Shown here: piece by piece, positions 24,415 to 33,751 of the stretch | Layout of the letters: every line of letters starts with the position of its first letter | Position numbering within the stretch: position 1 is the stretch's first letter | Origin: SZAS-79 sp965279075 | GTDB taxonomy: Bacteria > Pseudomonadota > Gammaproteobacteria > Burkholderiales > SG8-39 | Assembly (NCBI GenBank): GCA_965279075.1 | Contig: CBDIHI010000012.1 | Coordinates: forward strand, 434,001 to 498,000 | Reading direction: 5' to 3' | DNA: 64,000 bases | Notes under the pieces: generated by a model | Told to the model about the DNA's origin: nothing | What the model saw: the letters and a program-made list of their open reading frames with translations, nothing else | Database searches by the model: none | Program-made: the position numbers and the translations under genes

Positions 24415-25239
24415 ATGAAAGCCTTGAGTATCCTCGGCGGGGCGCTTGCGCTGGCCCTCTCCGGACAGTGCCTCGCGGTCGGCGGGCTCGCCGACGTCTC
24501 GATCCACGATCGCACCGACAACCGCAGGCTGGAGGTCTACTGGCATGCCGGCAAGGCCTGGGTGGTCGGCAAGCCGGGCAACGAGTACCAGATCACGGTC
24601 CGCAACCGCAACGAGGACGTCATGGCGGTGATGTCGGTCGACGGCGTCAACATCGTCTCGGGCGAGACGGCGAGCCCCGACCAGACCGGCTACGTGCTCT
24701 CCCCGCGGCGCAGCTTCGACATCAGCGGATGGAGGAAAAGCACGGCGCAGGTGGCCGCGTTCTACTTCACGCAGCTTCCCGATTCCTACGCGGCGCGCAC
24801 CGGCCGGCCGGACAACGTGGGCGTCATCGGCGTGGCGCTGTTCAAGAGGAAGCCGCCCGAGCCGCCGGCCTATTACGCGCCGCCTGCCGCCGCGCCGCAG
24901 CCCTTCGGGGGGGCCGCGGCAGGGAGCGATGCGCAGTCCGCGCGCCGGGACCGGGCGCCGGAAAGCGCCTCGCTCTCCGGGCAGGCCGCCAAACGCGCGC
25001 AGGCCGAAGAGCGCATCGGCACCGGGCACGGGCGGATCGAGGAGTCGCGGGTCACGTACACGAGCTTCGAACGGGCCAGCAGGACCCCGGCCGAGACGAT
25101 CGCGATTTACTACGACAGTTATCGCAACCTCGTCGCGCGCGGCGTGATCCGTGAGCCGTCGGTGCCCATCGCCCCACGTCCCTTCCCGGGCTTCGTGCCG
25201 GACCCGCAGGCGCGGGCGGACCTGCCGCTGCCGCACTAG
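24415..25239 (+). CDS. Exported protein of unknown function, encoded with an ECF sigma factor
   Basis: 274 aa, not recognised. The signal peptide is clear (MKALSILGGALALALSGQCLA). Residues about 22-150 look like a beta-rich globular domain (SIHDRTDNRRLEVYWHAGKAW, GNEYQITVRNRNEDVMAVMSVDG). A Pro/Ala-rich stretch follows (about 155-185, PPEPPAYYAPPAAAPQP), then a charged linker and a C-terminal segment with VTYTSFERASRTPAETIAIYYDSY. It is probably periplasmic or surface-attached. It is the first gene of a three-gene unit with the sigma and anti-sigma genes, 22 bases before the sigma start, so it is likely part of that factor's stress response. Confidence 0.75.
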   Translation: MKALSILGGALALALSGQCLAVGGLADVSIHDRTDNRRLEVYWHAGKAWVVGKPGNEYQITVRNRNEDVMAVMSVDGVNIVSGETASPDQTGYVLSPRRSFDISGWRKSTAQVAAFYFTQLPDSYAARTGRPDNVGVIGVALFKRKPPEPPAYYAPPAAAPQPFGGAAAGSDAQSARRDRAPESASLSGQAAKRAQAEERIGTGHGRIEESRVTYTSFERASRTPAETIAIYYDSYRNLVARGVIREPSVPIAPRPFPGFVPDPQARADLPLPH

Positions 25240-25261
25240 CATTGATCTACACTGGCGATGC

Positions 25262-25822
25262 ATGCCGACGCCGGACACCCATGTTGCCGATGAACAACTG
25301 ATGCTCGCGTACCAGGGCGGCGATGCCGATGCGTTCGCCGTCCTGTACGCCCGCCACAAGGGCGGGTTGTTCCGCTTCATGACGCGGACGGTGAAGGATC
25401 GCGGTGCGGCGGAGGAACTCTTCCAGGACGTCTGGATCCGGCTCATCGAGTCGCGCGCACGCTACGTGCCGCAATCGAAATTCATCACCTGGCTCTACAC
25501 GATCGCCCACAACCGCATGATCGACCACTGGCGCAGGCAGGGACTCGCAACCGTGTCGCTCGACGAGGAGGGCGTGGTAGAGCCGCCCGCGCCGCCTTCC
25601 ACCCAGCCCGAGCGTCGCGCCGAGATCAACGAATCGGGCGTGCGGCTGCTGGCGGCACTGGCCGCGCTGCCGGTGCTTCAGCGCGAGGCCTTCCTGCTGC
25701 ACGAGGAGGGCGGCCTGTCGGTGGCGGAGATCGCGGCGGCCACCGGCACCGGCCAGGAGTCGGCCAAAAGCAGGCTGCGCTATGCCACCGCGAAACTGCG
25801 CGAGGCCCTGGCCGATGGATGA
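25262..25822 (+). CDS. ECF-family RNA polymerase sigma factor
   Basis: 186 aa. Region 2 is clear (LMLAYQGGDADAFAVLYARH, AAEELFQDVWIRLIESRARY, SKFITWLYTIAHNRMIDHWR). Region 4 has LAALPVLQREAFLLHEEGGLSVAEIAAATGTG with the helix-turn-helix, then ESAKSRLRYATAKLREAL. It starts at ATG 25262; the frame is open further upstream but overlaps the exported protein. The anti-sigma gene starts inside its last codons (8-base overlap). The target promoters are unknown; the operon's own promoter is a candidate, and the CTGTAAGG motifs at the bufferin locus are another possibility to test. Confidence 0.93.
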   Translation: MPTPDTHVADEQLMLAYQGGDADAFAVLYARHKGGLFRFMTRTVKDRGAAEELFQDVWIRLIESRARYVPQSKFITWLYTIAHNRMIDHWRRQGLATVSLDEEGVVEPPAPPSTQPERRAEINESGVRLLAALAALPVLQREAFLLHEEGGLSVAEIAAATGTGQESAKSRLRYATAKLREALADG

Positions 25823-26483
25823 ACGGGACAAGCCCGTGGACGACGCGCTCGGCGCGCTCTATCGCGGCCTGCCGCAGGAGGCGCCGCCGCCGGCGATCGA
25901 TGCCGCGATCCTCGAGGCCGCCAAGCGCGGCGTCGCCGTGCGGCCCGCGCGCCGGTGGGCCGTGCCCGTTTCGCTTGCCGCGGTGCTGGTGCTGTCCGTG
26001 ACGGTCACGTTGCGCGTGGCGGACGAGCGACCCGGGATCGAGACGGCGCCGGTGCCGCCGCCCGTCGCCGAAGCGCCGGTGGCGAGCGTCCTGCCGCAGA
26101 AGCGTGACGCGAAACCCTCCGGACCGGAGCCGGCCCTTGCGGCACAGCCCGCCGCGCGGCCTGCGCCGGTGATCGTGCCCGTACCTGCGCCTGCACCGGA
26201 ATCGGCGCCCGCGCCCGCCCCCGCGCCGTTCGCGAGCGCGGAGCGCAGCGCGGCCCCGGCCGCAGGCTTCGCGACCGCGGAGCGCGCCAAGCGCAGCATG
26301 GAGGCGCAGAACCTCGCCCTGCCGGCGGCGCAATTGCCCGAGGCCTGGCTGGAATCGATCGCGCGGCTGCGGGCGCAGGCCCGCCATAACGAGGCTGATG
26401 AAAGCTTCGCGGAATTCCGCAAGCGTTACCCCGAATACGCGATCCCGCCGGAGATGCAGCTGAGGATCGCGCCGTCGCGCTGA
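25815..26483 (+). CDS. Probable membrane anti-sigma factor
   Basis: 222 aa, assigned mainly by position and topology. A cytoplasmic N-terminus of about 50 residues (DDALGALYRGLPQEAPPPAID) is followed by one membrane helix at about 53-75 (WAVPVSLAAVLVLSVTVTLRV). A long Pro/Ala/Val-rich periplasmic stalk comes next, then a helical end with SIARLRAQARHNEADESFAEF. No canonical zinc anti-sigma motif (HxxxCxxC) is visible. The start codon overlaps the sigma stop, typical for sigma/anti-sigma pairs that need equal amounts. It should hold the ECF factor at the membrane until a signal arrives. Confidence 0.78.
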   Translation: MDERDKPVDDALGALYRGLPQEAPPPAIDAAILEAAKRGVAVRPARRWAVPVSLAAVLVLSVTVTLRVADERPGIETAPVPPPVAEAPVASVLPQKRDAKPSGPEPALAAQPAARPAPVIVPVPAPAPESAPAPAPAPFASAERSAAPAAGFATAERAKRSMEAQNLALPAAQLPEAWLESIARLRAQARHNEADESFAEFRKRYPEYAIPPEMQLRIAPSR

Positions 26484-26540
26484 GGAACGGAAACTGTACG
26501 GCTACAATCGACCCAACCCTCACCCGCCCCGGAGCACCGC

Positions 26541-27503
26541 ATGAGAATCCTGCCCAGCCTGCTGATCGCCCTCGCCACGATCGTTGCCTCGACCGCCGCT
26601 TCGGCGCAAGGCTGGCCGTCGCGACCGTTGCGCCTCATCGTGCCCTTCCCGCCCGGGGGTTCCACCGACATCGCCACGCGCCCGGTGGCCGACAAGCTTT
26701 CACAGGCGTTCGGCCAGTCGGTGGTGGTCGAGAACCGCGCCGGCGCGGGCGGCAACATCGGCACCGAACTCGTCGCGAAGAGCGCGCCGGACGGATACAC
26801 GGTGCTGGTCGCGACCGATGCCGTCGCCTCGAACCCGCATATCTACAGGAACCTCGGCTACCAGACGCAGAAGGATTTCCTGCCGGTGGTCCAGCTGTCC
26901 CGCCAGCCCGTGGTGATGGCCGTGAATCCCTCGCTGGGCGTGAATACGCTTGCGGAACTGGTGGCCCTCGCGAAGCAGAAGCCGGGACTGGGCTTCGCCA
27001 CTTCGGGCGCCGGTTCGCAGCAGCACATGGCCGGGGAGTGGTTCGCCAAGCTTGCCTCCATCCAGCTCACGCACGTGCCGTACAAGGGCGGCGGGCAGGC
27101 GATCACGGACCTGGTGGCAGGGCAGGTGCCGCTGGGCTCGCTCGGGTCGTCGCCGCTCATCCCGCACTACAAGGCCGGCAAGCTGAAGCTGCTGGCGCAG
27201 ACCACGCGCACCCGCTCGGCGGCGCTGCCCGAGGTGCCCACCTACGAGGAGGCGGGTTACAAGGGGCTGGTCATCGAGCAGTGGCTGGGGGTCCTGGTGC
27301 CGGCCGGCACGCCGGGTGAAATCATCACGCGGCTGAATGTGGAGATCAACAAGGCGCTGGCGGATGCCACGGTGCGCGAGCGCTATTTCCAGGCCGCGCA
27401 GGAGCCGGTGGGCGGCACCGCCGAGCAGTTCGGCAGGCTGATGCGCGACGACTACGAGAAGTACGGCAAGCTCGTGAAGGAGCTGAACATCCGCGTCGAG
27501 TAG
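26541..27503 (+). CDS. Tripartite tricarboxylate transporter receptor (Bug family)
   Basis: 320 aa periplasmic binding protein. The signal peptide is MRILPSLLIALATIVASTAA then SAQ. Bug hallmarks follow: GWPSRPLRLIVPFPPGGSTD, the ARNRAGAGGNIGTE-type loop (here VENRAGAGGNIGTELVAKSAPDGYT), ATSGAGSQQHMAGEWF and LPEVPTYEEAGY. It binds a carboxylate or other small organic molecule. No TctA/TctB membrane partners are nearby, as is usual for the many orphan Bug genes of Burkholderiales. A TACAAT-like -10 is seen about 35 bases upstream. Confidence 0.93.
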   Translation: MRILPSLLIALATIVASTAASAQGWPSRPLRLIVPFPPGGSTDIATRPVADKLSQAFGQSVVVENRAGAGGNIGTELVAKSAPDGYTVLVATDAVASNPHIYRNLGYQTQKDFLPVVQLSRQPVVMAVNPSLGVNTLAELVALAKQKPGLGFATSGAGSQQHMAGEWFAKLASIQLTHVPYKGGGQAITDLVAGQVPLGSLGSSPLIPHYKAGKLKLLAQTTRTRSAALPEVPTYEEAGYKGLVIEQWLGVLVPAGTPGEIITRLNVEINKALADATVRERYFQAAQEPVGGTAEQFGRLMRDDYEKYGKLVKELNIRVE

Positions 27504-27511
27504 GGAAGGGA

Positions 27512-27542
27512 CAGGGGGCCGCGGGTTCCCCCGTACCCCCTG
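27512..27542. terminator. Hairpin between convergent genes, possible bidirectional terminator
   Basis: CAGGGGG (27512-27518) pairs with CCCCCTG (27536-27542), and an inner CGGG/CCCG stem with loop TTCC extends it. It lies in the 41-base gap between the Bug receptor and gltL stops. There is no T run, so termination is inferred from position and stem strength. Confidence 0.4.
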
Positions 27543-27544
27543 CG

Positions 27545-28273
27545 CTAGTGCTGGAGGATCTTCGACAGGAACAACTGCGCGCGCTCGGAGCGCGGCTTGC
27601 CGAAGAAGTCGTCCTTGGTGGCGTCCTCGACGATCTTGCCGGCGTCCATGAAGATCACGCGGTGGGCGACCTTGCGGGCGAACCCCATTTCGTGGGTCAC
27701 GCACATCATGGTCATGCCTTCCTGCGCGAGCTGCACCATCACGTCGAGCACCTCGTTCACCATCTCGGGGTCGAGCGCCGAGGTGGGCTCGTCGAACAGC
27801 ATCGCGATCGGGTCCATCGACAGCGCCCGCGCGATCGCAACGCGCTGCTGCTGGCCGCCGGAGAGCTGGCCGGGGAACTTGTCCTTCTGCGCGATCAGGC
27901 CCACGCGCTCGAGGTACTTGAGCCCGCGCACGGTGGCCTCGTCCTTGGTGCGGCCGAGGACCTTCACCTGGGCGAGGGTCAGGTTCTCGGTCACGGTCAG
28001 GTGCGGGAACAGCTCGAAGTTCTGGAACACCATGCCGACGCGCGCGCGCAGCTTGGGCAGGTCGGTCTTCGGGTCGCCCACCGAGATGCCGTCGACGACG
28101 ATGTCGCCCTTCTGGAAGGGCTCAAGCGCGTTGACGCACTTGATGAGGGTCGACTTGCCGGAGCCGGAGGGCCCGCAGACGACGATGACCTCGCCCTTCT
28201 TGACCTCGGTGGTGCAGTCGGTCAGCACCTGGAAGCTGCCGTACCACTTGCTCACGTCCTTGATGGAGATCAT
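27545..28273 (-). CDS. gltL: Glutamate/aspartate ABC transporter, ATP-binding protein
   Basis: 242 aa, typical of polar amino acid ABC ATPases. Walker A CGPSGSGKSTLIKCVN, signature LSGGQQQRVAIARAL, Walker B IAMLFDEPTSALDPEM and the H-loop VTHEMGFARKVAHR are intact. It opens MISIKDVSKWYGSFQVLTDC. It powers uptake by the two permeases just upstream in the same operon (14 bases from the gltK stop). Confidence 0.95.
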   Translation of the reverse strand: MISIKDVSKWYGSFQVLTDCTTEVKKGEVIVVCGPSGSGKSTLIKCVNALEPFQKGDIVVDGISVGDPKTDLPKLRARVGMVFQNFELFPHLTVTENLTLAQVKVLGRTKDEATVRGLKYLERVGLIAQKDKFPGQLSGGQQQRVAIARALSMDPIAMLFDEPTSALDPEMVNEVLDVMVQLAQEGMTMMCVTHEMGFARKVAHRVIFMDAGKIVEDATKDDFFGKPRSERAQLFLSKILQH

Positions 28274-28286
28274 GGGTGTCCTGCCT

Positions 28287-28955
28287 TTATCGGATGATGG
28301 CGATCTTCGCCTGCAGCTTCTTCACCACCGAGGAGAGGGAGTAGCAGACGACGAAGTAGACGATGGCGGCGAGCAGGAACGCCTCGACCGGCCGGTTGAA
28401 GTTCTTGCCCGCGGTCTCGAAGCCCTTGAGCAGGTCGTAGGCGCCGATCGCGTACACGAGCGAAGTGTCCTGGAACAGGATGATGGTCTGCGTGAGCAGC
28501 ACCGGCAGCATGTTGCGGAAGGCTTGCGGAAGCACAACCAGGCGCATGTTCTGGCCGTACGTGAAGCCCATCGCAAAACCCGCCGACACCTGCCCGCGGG
28601 AGACGGACTGGATGCCCGCGCGCATGATCTCGGAGTAGTAGGCCGACTCGAACGCGGTGAAGGTGATCACGGCCGACCATTCGGCGCCCAGCGGCCGGCC
28701 CGTGAGGAACGGGATCAGCAGGAAGAACCACAGGATCACCATGACCAGCGGGATCGAGCGCATGGTGTTCACGTAGATCGTGGCCGGGTAGATCAGCCAC
28801 TTGTAGGAGGACAGCCGCATCAGCGCGAGCACCGTCCCGAGGAAGATCCCGCCCACCATCGCCACGAGCGTCAGCTCGACGCTGAACAGGAATCCCTTGA
28901 CCAGGAACTTGGAGACCAGGTCCCAGGTGAAGAACGACAGGTCGAGGTTGCCCAT
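28287..28955 (-). CDS. gltK: Glutamate/aspartate ABC transporter, permease 2
   Basis: 222 aa inner-membrane permease of the HisMQ type, with helices at about 17-45, 55-75, 85-105 and 180-205. The ATPase-contact EAA loop is ESAYYSEIMRAGIQSVSRGQ. The start at 28955 (MGNLDLSFFTWD) shares one base with the stop of the other permease (TGATG), so the pair is translationally coupled. Confidence 0.94.
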   Translation of the reverse strand: MGNLDLSFFTWDLVSKFLVKGFLFSVELTLVAMVGGIFLGTVLALMRLSSYKWLIYPATIYVNTMRSIPLVMVILWFFLLIPFLTGRPLGAEWSAVITFTAFESAYYSEIMRAGIQSVSRGQVSAGFAMGFTYGQNMRLVVLPQAFRNMLPVLLTQTIILFQDTSLVYAIGAYDLLKGFETAGKNFNRPVEAFLLAAIVYFVVCYSLSSVVKKLQAKIAIIR

Positions 28956-29665
28956 CACTTGCCCCCGCCTATCATGCCCGGCACCCGCACCCGGGTCTCG
29001 ACCCAGGCCATGAGCCGGTTGATGGTCATGGCGGTGACGATATAGAGGCTGGTCACCGCGAGGTAGACCTCGATGCCGCGCGAGGTCTCCTCCTGCGCCT
29101 GCATCGCGAACATGGTCAGTTCGGCCACGCTGACGGCGAACGCCACCGAGGAGTTCTTGACGATGTTCATCGCCTCCGATGTGAGCGGCGGGATGACGAT
29201 CCGGAAAGCCATCGGCAGCAGTACGTGGAAATAGGTCTGGGGCAGGGTCAGCCCCATCGCGAGGCCGGCGAAGCGCTGGCCCTTGGAGAGCGACTGGATG
29301 CCCGCGCGCACCTGCTCGGCCACCCGGGCGGAGGTGAAGAACCCCAGCGCCAGCACCACCAGCAGGAAGCTCGGCACGTCCTTCAGGATGGGAAATATCG
29401 CCGGCACCACGTGATACCAGAGGAACAGCTGGACCAGCAGCGGGATGTTGCGGAAGAGCTCTACCCAGGCGTTGCCGATGCGCACCAGCCAGGGGCTCGG
29501 CGTGGTGCGGAAGGTGCCGACGACCGAACCGAGCACGAACGCGACGACCCAGGAACAGGCTGCGACGGCGAGCGTCCAGCCCCAGGCCGAGGCCAGCCAT
29601 TCAAGGTAGGTCTGGCCCCCGCCCGTGTCGCGGAGGAAGACTTCCCACTCCCAGCGGAAATTCAT
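28955..29665 (-). CDS. gltJ: Glutamate/aspartate ABC transporter, permease 1
   Basis: 236 aa permease, same family as gltK. It starts MNFRWEWEVFLRDTGGGQTY, a region typical of GltJ. The EAA loop reads ARVAEQVRAGIQSLSKGQR. Several membrane helices are visible (WGWTLAVAACSWVVAFVLGS; VPSFLLVVLALGFF). It is separated from the binding-protein gene by a strong terminator, so it is probably expressed at a lower level by read-through. Confidence 0.94.
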   Translation of the reverse strand: MNFRWEWEVFLRDTGGGQTYLEWLASAWGWTLAVAACSWVVAFVLGSVVGTFRTTPSPWLVRIGNAWVELFRNIPLLVQLFLWYHVVPAIFPILKDVPSFLLVVLALGFFTSARVAEQVRAGIQSLSKGQRFAGLAMGLTLPQTYFHVLLPMAFRIVIPPLTSEAMNIVKNSSVAFAVSVAELTMFAMQAQEETSRGIEVYLAVTSLYIVTAMTINRLMAWVETRVRVPGMIGGGK

Positions 29666-29727
29666 TGTTGTTTTCTCCCCGGTGCCCGGTGAAGTGTAGA
29701 GCAAGAAGCGGGCCGGAATCCAGCGCC

Positions 29728-29756
29728 AAAAAAAAACGCGCCCCAAGGGCGCGTTT
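29728..29756 (-). terminator. Intrinsic terminator between gltI and gltJ
   Basis: On the minus strand a perfect 10-base-pair stem, AAACGCGCCC (29756-29747) with GGGCGCGTTT (29743-29734) and loop TTG, runs into nine T (29736-29728). It sits 22 bases after the gltI stop and before the permease genes. This is the usual way to make more binding protein than permease from one promoter. Confidence 0.92.
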
Positions 29757-29777
29757 TCGTCAGGTCCGCGAAAGGGC

Positions 29778-30674
29778 TTACTTCTTCGCGTAGTCTTCCA
29801 TGGGCTTGTCGTTCGGGGTCGCGAACAGGGTTTTGAGCGTGGCGCCCATCGGCAGGTTCACGCTCGTGTTCTTGGGCGGGATCGGGGAGAGGAACCACTT
29901 GGTGTAGAGCTTGTCCAGCGCGCCGGACTTCATCATCGCGCTGATCGTGTCGTCGGTCAGCTTCTTCATGGCCGGGTCGTCCTTGCGGATCATGATCGCG
30001 ATCGGCTCGACCGAGAGCACTTCGCCGACGATCCTGTAGTCGGCCGGGTTCTTGGCGGTGGCGATCAGGCCGGCGAGGATGTTGTCGTCCATGACAAACG
30101 CGTCGGCGCGGCCGGTCTCGAGCAGCAGGAACGAGTCGGAATGGTCCTTGCCGTAGATCTCCTTGAAGTCGATCTTGTTGGCGCGCTCGTGCTTCCTCAG
30201 CGTCTGCACCGAGGTCGTGCCCGTCGTGGTTGCGAGGTTCTTGCCGTTCAGCTGCGACACGGAGGTGATGCCGGAACTGACTTTTACCGCGGTGCGCACC
30301 TCGGTCACGAACGTGGTCAGGCCGAAGGACACGTCCTTCTGGCGCGCGGCGTTGTTGGTGGTGGAGCCGCACTCGATGTCCACGGTGCCGTTCTGCAGCA
30401 GCGGGATCCGGTTCTGCGAGGTGACCGGCATGTAGTTGACCTTGATGTTGCCGCCGGTGGCCTTCTTCATGTTGTCGATGATGGCAAGGCATACGTCGAC
30501 ATGGTAGCCGGTGAACTGGCCGGCGCCCAGCGTGAAGGACAGCGGGGCCGACGACTCGCGCACACCCATGGTGATTTCGCCGGACTTCTTCACCTTGTCG
30601 ATGGTCTGGGCCTGGGCGGGAGCTGCGAAGGCGGCGCCGACGAGGGCGGCTGCGAGGATGCGGGGGAACTTCAT
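29778..30674 (-). CDS. gltI: Glutamate/aspartate ABC transporter, periplasmic binding protein
   Basis: 298 aa with a signal peptide (MKFPRILAAALVGAAFAAPA then QAQ). Solute-binding family 3 motifs are visible: ITMGVRESSAPLSFTLG, GYHVDVCLAIIDNMKKA, NRIPLLQNGTVDIECGSTTN, QLNGKNLATTTGTTSVQ, and GRADAFVMDDNILAGL. The ECGSTTNN segment with Arg nearby is the GltI acidic amino-acid site. AAGGAG precedes the ATG. It is divergent from aspartate ammonia-lyase, so uptake and breakdown of aspartate/glutamate are side by side. Confidence 0.95.
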   Translation of the reverse strand: MKFPRILAAALVGAAFAAPAQAQTIDKVKKSGEITMGVRESSAPLSFTLGAGQFTGYHVDVCLAIIDNMKKATGGNIKVNYMPVTSQNRIPLLQNGTVDIECGSTTNNAARQKDVSFGLTTFVTEVRTAVKVSSGITSVSQLNGKNLATTTGTTSVQTLRKHERANKIDFKEIYGKDHSDSFLLLETGRADAFVMDDNILAGLIATAKNPADYRIVGEVLSVEPIAIMIRKDDPAMKKLTDDTISAMMKSGALDKLYTKWFLSPIPPKNTSVNLPMGATLKTLFATPNDKPMEDYAKK

Positions 30675-30699
30675 GTGGACTCCTTGGCGTTTATAAGGT

Positions 30700-30714
30700 C
30701 CCCGGAAACCGGGG
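30700..30714 (-). other. Short perfect hairpin in the gltI leader/promoter region
   Basis: CCCCGG, loop AAA, CCGGGG: six base pairs, 26 bases upstream of the gltI start codon in the shared gltI-aspA gap. It could be an operator or a leader structure; no further support is visible. Confidence 0.3.
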
Positions 30715-30865
30715 CGGGCCCCCGGACGACAGGGGAGGTACTGCGGTGCGGCGATTCTGGGTACAGGCCACGGGGCTGTCAAGCAAGGGGTGGACCTGCC
30801 TAGAATGGATGGGGAGCCGGGTCGGCCGGGCCCCGCCATGCCCGGCCATCGTGCAGGAGGCGCCC

Positions 30866-33708
<2,843 letters not shown>

Positions 33709-33714
33709 GCGGCA

Positions 33715-33722
33715 ATTATAAT
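33715..33722. promoter_or_regulatory. Palindromic, bidirectional -10 element
   Basis: ATTATAAT is its own reverse complement and gives a perfect TATAAT in each direction. Rightward the start is near 33729, 23 bases before the acetoacetate-CoA ligase gene. Leftward it falls at about 33708, the first base of the M20 peptidase ATG. -35 boxes are weak on both sides. Confidence 0.5.
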
Positions 33723-33751
33723 GACCGCAAACAACCCATCAGGGTGGAGAC

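Noticed and set aside
25262..25822. This ECF sigma factor as the regulator of the bufferin promoters
   Set aside because: It is 14 kb away, has its own operon, and its best upstream motif (AACC-N17-CGTT) differs from CTGTAAGG-N15-CGAC. It remains only something to test.
30691..30696. TTATAA as the gltI -10 element
   Set aside because: It would place the transcription start on top of the ribosome-binding site; the true promoter is more likely farther upstream.
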